DNA from: an uncultured Ruminococcus sp.
Lineage (GTDB): Bacteria > Bacillota > Clostridia > Lachnospirales > Lachnospiraceae
Assembly (NCBI GenBank): GCA_900555215.1
Contig: USKR01000090.1
Span: 1 to 5,898, forward strand
DNA: 5,898 nt
Direction: 5' to 3'
A program made the position numbers and the translations under genes. Positions 1 through 5,898 of the stretch are shown piece after piece. Below the pieces are notes generated by a model. It made no database searches. It worked only from the letters and a program-made list of their open reading frames with translations, and had not been told where the DNA came from. Numbering within the stretch: the stretch's first letter is position 1; every line of letters begins with the position of its first letter.

Positions 1-2
1 GT

Positions 3-95
3 AAGTCTGGGGAAACCTTGCTGACGGCGGCGATATGGATCGCACGTAAACGGCCAAAGGACGGTCGCCAAGTGCTCATACTCAAGGCGCAGTAG
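3..95 (+). CDS. possible C-terminal end of an unidentified protein gene (5' partial)
   Basis: One frame stays open from base 3 to a TAG at 93-95, giving 30 residues that begin KSGETLLTAAIWIARKRP and end QVLILKAQ. A hydrophobic stretch followed by basic residues and a short beta-like VLIL end would fit a protein C-terminus. I do not recognise the family. Its stop lies 10 bases inside the tRNA-Cys gene, so the gene and the tRNA would share one transcript or at least overlap. Thirty open codons can occur by chance, and a reverse-strand frame over the same bases is also open, so this is a weak call. Bases 1-85 contain no other recognisable gene, tRNA or clear promoter. Confidence 0.25.
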   Translation, partial: KSGETLLTAAIWIARKRPKDGRQVLILKAQ

Positions 96-156
96 CCAAG
101 TGGTAAGGCGTGGGACTGCAACTCCCTGATCACCGGTTCAAATCCGATCTGCGCCT
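86..156 (+). tRNA. tRNA-Cys (anticodon GCA)
   Basis: The 71-base sequence folds as a full cloverleaf. The acceptor stem GGCGCAG/CTGCGCC is perfect, the D stem is GCC/GGC, the anticodon loop is CTGCAAC with anticodon GCA at 118-120, and the T loop is TTCAAAT. The discriminator base is T at 156, the U73 identity element expected of tRNA-Cys. CCA is not encoded (CTT follows), so the 3' end must be added by a CCA-adding enzyme, and such a gene lies at the far end of this window. Two blemishes are visible: a T-T opposition at the top of the anticodon stem and one C-A opposition in the T stem (ACCGG/CCGAT). The core is intact and I consider the gene functional. I see no convincing promoter in the 85 bases upstream, so it may be co-transcribed from outside the window. 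Confidence 0.95.
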
Positions 157-166
157 CTTGGAAGAG

Positions 167-214
167 ATACCGCGGTATCATCCGGAAAGGATGATCCTGC
201 GGTATTTTATTTTT
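167..214 (+). terminator. Rho-independent terminator after tRNA-Cys
   Basis: The outer stem ATACCGC/GCGGTAT (7 bp) continues, through a 3x3 region with one clear mismatch, into a second perfect 7-bp stem ATCATCC/GGATGAT that closes a GGAAA loop. TTTATTTTT follows directly. The position, 11 bases after the tRNA, and the long stem with a U tract make this a strong intrinsic terminator. It separates tRNA-Cys transcription from asnS. Confidence 0.9.
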
Positions 215-263
215 ATGCGTATGCATCGGGCTGGGATACGCCTGCAGGCAGAAGATATTTTTG

Positions 264-292
264 TTTACGGTCTTGACGGACAGTGTTATAAT
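264..292 (+). promoter_or_regulatory. asnS promoter (sigma-A type, extended -10)
   Basis: A perfect TATAAT at 287-292 is preceded by TG at the extended -10 position (TGTTATAAT), and TTTACG at 264-269 (4 of 6 matches to consensus) lies 17 bases upstream. A TTGACG at 273-278 is only 8 bases from the -10 and is not usable as its -35. Transcription should begin near 299-300, leaving a leader of about 32 bases. That is far too short for a T-box riboswitch, so asnS is probably not controlled by uncharged tRNA-Asn in this way. Confidence 0.8.
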
Positions 293-314
293 GTCAATAC
301 TGATAATCAACAAC

Positions 315-321
315 GGAGGAG
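315..321 (+). promoter_or_regulatory. ribosome binding site of asnS
   Basis: GGAGGAG lies 10 bases before the ATG at 332. It decides the start: the reading frame is open back to a GTG at 110, but that codon lies inside the tRNA-Cys gene, whereas this site sits between the promoter and the ATG. Confidence 0.85.
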
Positions 322-331
322 TTATTTAGAT

Positions 332-1723
332 ATGGAATTAACGACGATTCGGGAATTATTTAAGAACAGAGAACAATATCTGGACCAGAAGGTAACGGTC
401 GGCGGCTGGGTGCGCAGTATCCGTGATTCAAAGACTTTCGGTTTTATCGTAGTAAATGACGGCTCGTTTTTTGAGACACTGCAGGTTGTATACCATGACA
501 AGATGGAGAATTTTGCTGAGGTATCTAAATTAAATGTAGGGGCAGCAGTCATTGTGACGGGAACACTGGTGGCGACGCCCCAGGCAAAGCAGCCGTTCGA
601 GATCCAGGCGGATGAAGTGCAGATCGAGGGGGCTTCCGCACCGGATTACCCGCTGCAGAAGAAACGACATAGTTTCGAATATCTCAGAACAATTTCTCAT
701 CTCCGCCCAAGAACGAATACATTCCAGGCAGTGTTCCGCGTTCGTTCACTGGCGGCTTACGCAATCCACAAATTCTTCCAGGAGAGGGGGTTTGTGTATG
801 TGCATACCCCGCTCATCACGGGGAGCGACTGCGAGGGGGCGGGCGAAATGTTCCGCGTGACGACTCTGGATATGGAAAATGTACCAAAGAATGAGGATGG
901 GACTGTGGATTATACACAGGATTTCTTCGGGAAAGAGACCAGCCTGACCGTGAGCGGGCAGTTAAACGGCGAGACATATGCCCAGGCATTCCGGAGCATC
1001 TATACATTTGGTCCTACATTCCGGGCAGAGAATTCAAACACGACGAGACATGCCGCTGAATTTTGGATGATCGAGCCTGAGATCGCATTTGCAGATCTGG
1101 AGGATGATATGGATCTGGCGGAGGCGATGCTCAAATATGTGATCCGTTATGTGCTTGAGAATGCGCCGGAGGAAATGAACTTCTTTAATTCCTTTGTGGA
1201 CAAGGGACTTCTTGACAGGCTGAACAATGTGGCGGAATCTGATTTCGCGAGAGTGACATACACAGAGGCAGTGGAAATTCTGGAAAAAAATAATGATAAA
1301 TTCGAATATAAGGTGTCCTGGGGATGCGATCTTCAGACAGAGCATGAACGTTATCTGACAGAGCAGATTTATAAGCGCCCTGTATTTGTCACGGATTATC
1401 CGAAGGAAATCAAAGCATTCTATATGAAGCAGAATGATGACGGCAAGACAGTCGCAGCAGTGGACTGCCTTGTGCCGGGGATCGGCGAGATCATCGGAGG
1501 AAGCCAGAGGGAGGACGACTACGACAAACTCCTGAACCGTATGAATGAGCTGGGGCTGAAAGAAGAGGATTATGATTTCTATCTTGACCTGAGGAAGTAC
1601 GGCTCTACGAGACATGCGGGATTCGGACTTGGATTTGAGCGGTGTGTGATGTATCTGACAGGAATGTCTAATATCCGCGATGTGATCCCGTTCCCGAGGA
1701 CAGTAAATAACTGCGAATTGTAA
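332..1723 (+). CDS. asnS: asparaginyl-tRNA synthetase (AsnRS)
   Basis: This cytoplasmic class IIb enzyme activates asparagine with ATP and loads it onto tRNA-Asn. The 463-residue product is close to the usual bacterial length of about 466. Residues about 18-100 form the N-terminal OB-fold that binds the anticodon ([19 protein letters not shown]). The catalytic domain follows. Motif 1 is around 148-163, ending in VHTPLIT. Motif 2 is around 230-250 ([17 protein letters not shown], then IEPE). Motif 3 is at 430-444 ([14 protein letters not shown], with the ATP-binding arginine in GFER). The C-terminus [11 protein letters not shown] is the expected family end. The ATG at 332 was chosen over the in-frame GTG at 110 because the latter lies in a tRNA, upstream of the promoter, while the ATG has a good GGAGG site and gives a family-length protein. 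The gene appears to be a single-gene unit between two terminators. Possession of AsnRS implies direct charging of tRNA-Asn, although an amidotransferase route elsewhere cannot be excluded. Confidence 0.97.
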   Translation: MELTTIRELFKNREQYLDQKVTVGGWVRSIRDSKTFGFIVVNDGSFFETLQVVYHDKMENFAEVSKLNVGAAVIVTGTLVATPQAKQPFEIQADEVQIEGASAPDYPLQKKRHSFEYLRTISHLRPRTNTFQAVFRVRSLAAYAIHKFFQERGFVYVHTPLITGSDCEGAGEMFRVTTLDMENVPKNEDGTVDYTQDFFGKETSLTVSGQLNGETYAQAFRSIYTFGPTFRAENSNTTRHAAEFWMIEPEIAFADLEDDMDLAEAMLKYVIRYVLENAPEEMNFFNSFVDKGLLDRLNNVAESDFARVTYTEAVEILEKNNDKFEYKVSWGCDLQTEHERYLTEQIYKRPVFVTDYPKEIKAFYMKQNDDGKTVAAVDCLVPGIGEIIGGSQREDDYDKLLNRMNELGLKEEDYDFYLDLRKYGSTRHAGFGLGFERCVMYLTGMSNIRDVIPFPRTVNNCEL

Positions 1724-1793
1724 TCTTTATGATTGATGTGTATAGTCCGATGCAGAAAGCGATTGCTGCGGAAATTGCACACAATTACTTATC

Positions 1794-1827
1794 AGGGCGT
1801 GACATTTCATATGTAGCGCCCTTTTCT
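1794..1827 (+). terminator. intrinsic terminator after asnS
   Basis: AGGGCG at 1794-1799 pairs with CGCCCT at 1817-1822. An inner ACAT/ATGT stem extends it across a 2x2 internal loop, and the T run TTTTCT begins at the stem's foot (1822). It lies about 70 bases after the asnS stop. Bases 1724-1793 hold no gene that I can see, only a small AATTG-CACA-CAATT hairpin near 1773-1786. Confidence 0.75.
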
Positions 1828-1835
1828 GATTTGAC

Positions 1836-1857
1836 TTGACAAATTGGGTTTTGTCGG
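1836..1857 (+). promoter_or_regulatory. inverted repeat with a TTGACA box upstream of the nuclease gene
   Basis: GACAAA (1838-1843) and TTTGTC (1850-1855) form a perfect 6-base inverted repeat around a 6-base spacer, extendable by G-T pairs. A consensus -35 box TTGACA (1836-1841) overlaps the left arm, and TTGACT lies at 1831-1836. No good -10 box lies 16-18 bases downstream (about TGTTGC), so the promoter assignment is incomplete. The repeat could be an operator or a leader hairpin for the downstream three-gene unit. Its identity is inferred only from position and symmetry. Confidence 0.35.
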
Positions 1858-1872
1858 CTGTTGCGGACAGGC

Positions 1873-1880
1873 AGGAGGTG
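1873..1880 (+). promoter_or_regulatory. ribosome binding site of the nuclease gene
   Basis: AGGAGGTG, nearly a full complement of the 16S rRNA end, lies with its AGGAGG core 6 bases before the ATG at 1885. It rules out the in-frame TTG at 1861, which lies before it. Confidence 0.85.
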
Positions 1881-1884
1881 CAGC

Positions 1885-2937
1885 ATGAGATTTATCCATA
1901 TCGCGGACGTACATCTGGGCGCTCAGCCGGATGCAGGACCGCTGTACAGTGAGAACAGAGGACGGGAACTGTGGGATACTTTTGAATATGTGCTCGGCGT
2001 ATGCGAGGACGAGCGGACGGATCTGCTGCTTATAGCCGGAGATCTGTTCCATCGTCAGCCCCTGCTCAGAGAGCTGAAAGAGGTGGATTATCTTTTTTCG
2101 AGGCTGTCTCACACGAAGGTGGTGCTTATAGCGGGAAATCACGATTATATCCGCCGGGATTCCTATTATCGGACGTTCGAGTGGAGCGGCAATGTGTATC
2201 CGCTTTTTGGGAATGTTATGGAATATGCTGATTTCCCGGAATTGGGTACAGCTGTGTATGGGTTCAGTTATCACAGCAGGGAGATCAGGGAGCCCCGGTA
2301 TGACAGAGCGGTTCCGTCCGGGGCAGAGCCGATAGAGATACTGCTTGCGCATGGAGGCGATCAGAAGCATATCCCGATCGATATGAAGTCCCTGTCTGCA
2401 TCAGGATTCTGCTATATCGCGCTGGGGCATATTCATAAGCCGCAGGCGCTGCAAAAGGACAGGATTATTTATGCGGGCGCTCTGGAGCCTGTGGACAGGA
2501 ATGATACAGGGCTGCATGGGTATATTACAGGAGAAATCTTGGAGGCGGGGGTGAAGACACAGTGGATTCCATGTGCCGGAAGAGAGTATATACATGTAGA
2601 GCTGGAGGTAAAGGAAACCGATACAGAGGGAAGCATTAGAGAGAAAGTAAGGCGATGTATAAATGAAAAAGGAAAGAAAAATATTTACAAGATAACTCTA
2701 TATGGGAAAAGAGATGTGAATGTCAGTCTTGATGCGAAAAGAATTGCGGGCGAGGGAAATATATTGGAGGCAGTTGATGAAACCCGTCCCGCGTATGATA
2801 TCGCGCAGCTTTGGGAGGAAAACAGAGATAATATTCTCGGGCGGTATATCTCCCGGTTCGCAGGCTGTAAGGAAGACAGTCTTGAGTATGAGGCGCTCTG
2901 CGAGGGGATTGACGCTATACTGGCAGGCAGGGAATGA
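1885..2937 (+). CDS. Mre11/SbcD-like metallophosphoesterase, DNA repair nuclease (YhaO type)
   Basis: The 350-residue product has the complete calcineurin-like nuclease signature in order: ADVHLG (D8, H10), AGDLFH (D53), AGNHD (N85, H86), LLAHGG (H156) and LGHIH (H182, H184). These are the ligands of the two-metal (usually Mn) centre in Mre11 and SbcD, so it should be an active phosphodiesterase on DNA ends. After the core, YAGALEPVDRNDTGLHGY (196-213) is typical of the YhaO/SbcD capping region. The rest, about 230-350, is a divergent C-terminal domain, which in relatives binds the ATPase partner. It is shorter than B. subtilis YhaO, about 400 residues from memory. The ATG at 1885 follows a near-ideal ribosome site and puts the first metal ligand at D8, as in the family. 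The gene lies 15 bases before an SMC/Rad50-like ATPase gene, the normal partner arrangement. E. coli-type SbcD is the alternative name, but the short partner favours the YhaO/YhaN class. Confidence 0.9.
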   Translation: MRFIHIADVHLGAQPDAGPLYSENRGRELWDTFEYVLGVCEDERTDLLLIAGDLFHRQPLLRELKEVDYLFSRLSHTKVVLIAGNHDYIRRDSYYRTFEWSGNVYPLFGNVMEYADFPELGTAVYGFSYHSREIREPRYDRAVPSGAEPIEILLAHGGDQKHIPIDMKSLSASGFCYIALGHIHKPQALQKDRIIYAGALEPVDRNDTGLHGYITGEILEAGVKTQWIPCAGREYIHVELEVKETDTEGSIREKVRRCINEKGKKNIYKITLYGKRDVNVSLDAKRIAGEGNILEAVDETRPAYDIAQLWEENRDNILGRYISRFAGCKEDSLEYEALCEGIDAILAGRE

Positions 2938-2940
2938 GGC

Positions 2941-2946
2941 GGAGGA
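2941..2946 (+). promoter_or_regulatory. ribosome binding site in the nuclease-ATPase gap
   Basis: GGAGGA lies in the 15-base gap after the nuclease stop and 6 bases before a GTG at 2953. It supports the GTG as the start of the ATPase gene. The later ATG at 2980 has only a weaker AAGGGA (2968-2973) in front of it. Confidence 0.6.
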
Positions 2947-2952
2947 ACTGCC

Positions 2953-4590
2953 GTGAAAGGCGGAAGAAAGGGAACGGGCATGGTCATCAGAGAATTATAT
3001 ATCAAGAATTTCGGGAAATTTACAGAACGCCATTTTTATCTGGAGGATGGCGTGCAGGTCATATCCGGGGAGAATGAATTTGGGAAATCCACCCTTCATG
3101 CTTTTATCCGTGCCATGCTTTTCGGTCTGGAACGGGGGCGCGGGCGCGCTGCTGCTAAGGATGCGTTTACGCGCTGCGAGCCGTGGGAAAATCCGGGATA
3201 TTATGCCGGGGTCATGAGATTTACATGCGGCGGGCGTAATTTCAGGCTGGAGCGCAGTTTTGCCCGGGCGGCGCAGCAGGCATCGCTGGTCTGTGAGGAT
3301 GACGGAGAAGAATTGTCCCTGGAGCACGGAGATCTGGATATGCTGCTGGGGGGACTGTCCGCAGCGCTTTTTGACAGTACGGTATCCGTAGGGCAGCTTC
3401 AGGCGCGTCCGGGACAGGAACTTTATGAGGCTCTGGAAAATCGTGCGGCTAACTATTTTGAGAGCGGGAGCGGAGAAATTGATATTGCTGCCGCATTACG
3501 TCTACTGAGAGAAAAGCAGCACGGTGCGGAGCGGGAAGTAAGGGAACAGGAGACCGCGAGGGAAACCGGACAGGGGCGGCTCCGCATGGAATGCAGATAT
3601 CTGGAACGAGATATGGGGGCGCTGCAGGAAGAATATGAAGAAAAGAAAGCGCGTCTGAAAAAACTGGGAGAGACAGAGAGGAACAGGATGTTCGAAGAGA
3701 GACAGTCTGACGGAATCCCGGATATGGAATCGGAAGAGGCTGAGGGCTGCATGCCCGGAGCCCGTAATCTGATCTGCATGGGAATCGTGGGAATACTGGC
3801 CGGTGCGGCGGGATTTATGTGGAGTGTGTTTCTGGAAAACGCGGTCCAGCCTCTTTCCTCAGTGCCTTTTGCAGGAATTGCGGCTGTGGTGGCCGCAGCC
3901 GGCGTGCTTCTTCTGGCTGCCGGCGCCGCGGGGGCGGTTAAAGCAAAACGCCGTGGAGTGAAAGCAGAGGCGGCGCGTCAAAATGATAAAACGAAACAAC
4001 CGAAACAACCGGATGCGCAGATGCAGGCTGAGGCAAGAAGACTGCAGGGAGAGATGGATCACATTCGTTCAGCATGGAAAGAAAAGGAGATCCGATGCGC
4101 AAATCTGCGGGAACAGTGTGAGGAGTATGAAGACAGTGATACATTGAAGATGCTGCGCAGACGTCAGCAGGCACTTGCGCTGGCGGAGGAGACTCTGAAG
4201 AAAGCGGCGGCAGAGATGGGGGATCAGACATCCGGAATCCTTAACAGACGGGCGTCCGAGATTTTTGCCGCTTTCACAGACGGAGCGTATCGGTCGCTTC
4301 GGATCAGCAGGGACAGGCATCTCTCTGTCTGGGACGGAACCAGAAATATTCCGGCAGAGCGTTTGAGCCGGGGGACGATCGAACAGCTTTATCTTGCTGT
4401 TCGTCTGGCAGCGGCGGACATGCTGCTGGAAGAACCCGTACCGCTGATCCTGGACGACGTATTTGCCTTTTATGATGATAAAAGGCTGGAGTCAGCATTA
4501 AAATGGTTGAGCACTCAGGGAAAACAGGTTATAATATTTACCTGTCATAAGAGAGAAGAAGAGATAGCAAAGAGGGTAGTTTACTCATGA
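2953..4590 (+). CDS. compact SMC/Rad50-like AAA ATPase with a membrane hairpin (YhaN type)
   Basis: This is the predicted ATPase partner of the preceding nuclease. Read from the GTG it has 545 residues. Walker A is GENEFGKST (39-47) and the Q-loop region is around 141-150 (DSTVSVGQLQ). The ABC-type signature is LSRGTIEQLYLAVRLA (471-486), Walker B is LILDDVFAF (498-506), and the switch histidine is in FTCHKRE (529-535). Short charged coiled-coil arms flank the middle (about 185-250 and 355-425). Between them are two hydrophobic segments, about 272-293 and 305-329, followed by the basic patch KAKRRGVK. By the positive-inside rule both ATPase halves would stay in the cytoplasm. There is no CxxC zinc hook. 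B. subtilis YhaN, from memory about 960 residues and also with predicted membrane segments, is much longer, so this is a shortened form. The GTG has the better ribosome site, but family members usually begin at the equivalent of Met10 (ATG 2980, VIRELYIKNFGKF), giving 536 residues. The exact start is unsettled. The gene overlaps the next by ATGA. Confidence 0.87.
   Translation: MKGGRKGTGMVIRELYIKNFGKFTERHFYLEDGVQVISGENEFGKSTLHAFIRAMLFGLERGRGRAAAKDAFTRCEPWENPGYYAGVMRFTCGGRNFRLERSFARAAQQASLVCEDDGEELSLEHGDLDMLLGGLSAALFDSTVSVGQLQARPGQELYEALENRAANYFESGSGEIDIAAALRLLREKQHGAEREVREQETARETGQGRLRMECRYLERDMGALQEEYEEKKARLKKLGETERNRMFEERQSDGIPDMESEEAEGCMPGARNLICMGIVGILAGAAGFMWSVFLENAVQPLSSVPFAGIAAVVAAAGVLLLAAGAAGAVKAKRRGVKAEAARQNDKTKQPKQPDAQMQAEARRLQGEMDHIRSAWKEKEIRCANLREQCEEYEDSDTLKMLRRRQQALALAEETLKKAAAEMGDQTSGILNRRASEIFAAFTDGAYRSLRISRDRHLSVWDGTRNIPAERLSRGTIEQLYLAVRLAAADMLLEEPVPLILDDVFAFYDDKRLESALKWLSTQGKQVIIFTCHKREEEIAKRVVYS
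3992..4009 (+). repeat. tandem 9-base repeat inside the ATPase gene
   Basis: CGAAACAAC occurs twice in direct succession and encodes the low-complexity stretch TKQPKQP (residues 347-353), just after the second hydrophobic segment and its basic patch. It keeps the frame and probably marks a flexible linker before the second coiled-coil arm. Confidence 0.6.
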
Positions 4591-5898
4591 AAATAGCATT
4601 GCCAAGGAAAGTGATGATGATTATTAATAACCTCCAGCTCCACGGGTATGAGGCGTTTGCGGTCGGCGGATGCGTGCGGGATTCTATCCTGGCGAGAAGA
4701 CCGGAGGACTGGGATATCACTACATCTGCCCGTCCGGAAGAAATTAAGAAACTTTTTCGCAGGACTGTGGATACAGGGATCGAACATGGAACAGTTACAG
4801 TCCTTATCGGGAAGGATTCCTTTGAAGTGACAACTTACCGGGTAGACGGGGCATACGAAGACAGCAGGCATCCCAAAGAAGTACGGTTCACAAGCCGTCT
4901 GGAAGAGGATCTGCAGCGCAGAGATTTTACGATCAATGCAATGGCTTATAATGATGAAGTGCGGCTTGTGGATGTATTCGGGGGGATGAAGGATTTGAAC
5001 CACCATCTGATCCGATGCGTGGGAGACCCGAGAGAGCGTTTCTCGGAGGATGCGCTGAGGATCCTTCGGGCGGTGCGCTTTTCGGCGCAGCTTAATTTCC
5101 CCATAGAGACGGAGACTGCGGATGCGGTCAGGGAGCTTGCGCCCACGCTGGAAAAGATCAGCGCGGAGAGGATACAGGCAGAGCTCGTCAAGCTCCTCGT
5201 TTCTCCGCATCCGGAGCGGATCCAGGACGCCTGTGAGCTGGGGATCACAAAGGTGATCCTTCCGGAGTGGGATGCCATGACCGGTGTGGAGCAGAATACG
5301 CCCCACCACAAGTACGATGTGGCGCAGCATACACTGCATGCCATGAAGAATGTAAAGAGAGATAAGATCCTCCGTCTTACCATGCTGTTCCACGACATGG
5401 GGAAACCGGCGATGCGCACCACGGATGAGAATGGGCGGGACCACTTTAAGGGCCATGCCCTGGTCAGCGAAGAGATCGCCCGAAAGGTCATGCGGCGGCT
5501 GAAGTTCGACAATGATACTGTGAAAAAAGTGTCCAGGCTCGTGTGCTATCACGATTACCGCGTGGAGGCGACGCCGAAGAATGTGCGGCGCGCGATGAAC
5601 CGGATCGGCGTAGAGCTGTTTCCCTATTATCTCGCGGTGCGCATGGCGGACGCCAAGGCGCAGAGCGCATACAGACGAAGAGAGAAGATCGAGAATATCA
5701 TAGCCATGAGACAGCTCTACCAGCAGGCGCTGCTGAACGGGGACTGCGTCACTCTGAGACAGCTGGCGGTCGGAGGGAGAGAGCTCATGGACCTGGGCAT
5801 GAAGCCCGGGAGAGAACTGGGCAGTATGCTGAGTGAACTGCTGGAATACGTGATCGATGATCCGGAGAGAAACAAAAAAGAAATACTCTGTGCTTATG
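4587..5898 (+). CDS. cca: CCA-adding tRNA nucleotidyltransferase with HD domain (3' end outside window)
   Basis: This class II nucleotidyltransferase adds or repairs the 3' CCA of tRNAs without a template. The frame is open from the ATG at 4587 to the window edge (437 codons, no stop seen). The N-terminal start MKIALPRKV leads into the catalytic domain. GGCVRD (27-32) comes first, then the metal-binding pair D41 and D43 in EDWDIT, RRDFTINAM (111-119), and EDALRILRAVRF (154-165), whose E154, D155 and R158 form the EDxxR motif that selects CTP and ATP. ISAERIQAEL (191-200) starts the helical neck. An HD phosphohydrolase domain follows, with H248 (HTLH), FHDMGKP (H269, D270) and a likely final ligand D355 (MADAKAQ). 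The region 397-415 (RELMDLGMKPGRELG) matches the family tail, so little seems missing. The start overlaps the ATPase stop as ATGA, with a GAGGG site at 4572-4576, which indicates translational coupling. Members without HD occur in other Firmicutes such as B. subtilis; the HD form suggests additional 2',3'-cyclic phosphate or 2'-phosphate removal, as in E. coli. Poly(A) polymerase is the alternative within this family. Confidence 0.93.
   Translation, partial: MKIALPRKVMMIINNLQLHGYEAFAVGGCVRDSILARRPEDWDITTSARPEEIKKLFRRTVDTGIEHGTVTVLIGKDSFEVTTYRVDGAYEDSRHPKEVRFTSRLEEDLQRRDFTINAMAYNDEVRLVDVFGGMKDLNHHLIRCVGDPRERFSEDALRILRAVRFSAQLNFPIETETADAVRELAPTLEKISAERIQAELVKLLVSPHPERIQDACELGITKVILPEWDAMTGVEQNTPHHKYDVAQHTLHAMKNVKRDKILRLTMLFHDMGKPAMRTTDENGRDHFKGHALVSEEIARKVMRRLKFDNDTVKKVSRLVCYHDYRVEATPKNVRRAMNRIGVELFPYYLAVRMADAKAQSAYRRREKIENIIAMRQLYQQALLNGDCVTLRQLAVGGRELMDLGMKPGRELGSMLSELLEYVIDDPERNKKEILCAY

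Noticed and set aside
273..292. TTGACG with TATAAT as the asnS promoter pair
   Set aside because: The spacing is only 8 bases. TTTACG at 264-269 gives the correct 17-base spacing to the same -10 box.
110..331. N-terminal extension of AsnRS from a GTG at 110
   Set aside because: The extension covers the tRNA-Cys gene, its terminator and the asnS promoter. The family start and a good ribosome site are at 332.
471..486. LSRGT signature as a degenerate ABC motif
   Set aside because: It differs from the Rad50 LSGGE form, but LSRGTxEQLYLA is, to my knowledge, normal for the YhaN family, so it is not a defect.
1034..1615. Reverse-strand open frame of 193 codons opposite asnS
   Set aside because: It lies wholly within the conserved catalytic domain of AsnRS and has no family resemblance that I can see.
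1807..2370. Reverse-strand open frame of 187 codons over the asnS-nuclease gap
   Set aside because: It runs antisense through the metal-binding motifs of the nuclease gene. The sense gene is certain, and the reverse product is unrecognisable.
4581..5552. Reverse-strand open frame of 323 codons opposite cca
   Set aside because: It is antisense to a gene with clear catalytic motifs. Its translation shows no recognisable domain, and it is best explained by codon bias of the + strand gene.
1..5898. Mobile element, CRISPR array or defence island
   Set aside because: I found no transposase, terminal inverted repeats, spaced direct repeats or integrase on either strand. The gene content is housekeeping and repair.

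Overview
The window reads as a chromosomal housekeeping segment of a low-to-mid GC Gram-positive bacterium, most likely a gut-type member of the Clostridia (Lachnospiraceae-like). This placement is an inference. It rests on the AsnRS C-terminus ([11 protein letters not shown]), strong AGGAGG-type ribosome sites, a tRNA with no encoded CCA, Rho-independent terminators, a YhaO/YhaN-type gene pair, and a CCA-adding enzyme that carries an HD domain. All confident genes are on the + strand. I see no insertion sequence, CRISPR array, integrase or phage gene.

Layout: (1) Bases 1-95 may hold the last 30 codons of a protein gene whose stop lies inside the next gene; this is weak. (2) A tRNA-Cys (GCA anticodon) at 86-156 is closed by a strong hairpin terminator (167-214). 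(3) asnS (asparaginyl-tRNA synthetase, 332-1723) has its own extended -10 promoter and a leader too short for a T-box. A weaker terminator follows at 1794-1827. (4) A compact three-gene unit follows: an Mre11/SbcD-like nuclease (YhaO type, 1885-2937); 15 bases later an SMC/Rad50-like ATPase (YhaN type, 2953-4590); and, overlapping it by ATGA, a tRNA CCA-adding enzyme with an HD domain (4587 to the window edge, incomplete).

How the genes work together: tRNA-Cys, AsnRS and the CCA enzyme all serve translation, by supplying, charging and maturing tRNA. The nuclease and ATPase should form one DNA-processing complex, a small relative of Mre11-Rad50/SbcCD. The most notable part is this ATPase. It is roughly half the length of the B. 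subtilis relative as I remember it, lacks a zinc hook, and carries two hydrophobic segments where the hook would be, so the complex may sit on the membrane. Its tight coupling to a tRNA end-repair enzyme is the other point to follow up. Otherwise the window looks ordinary.
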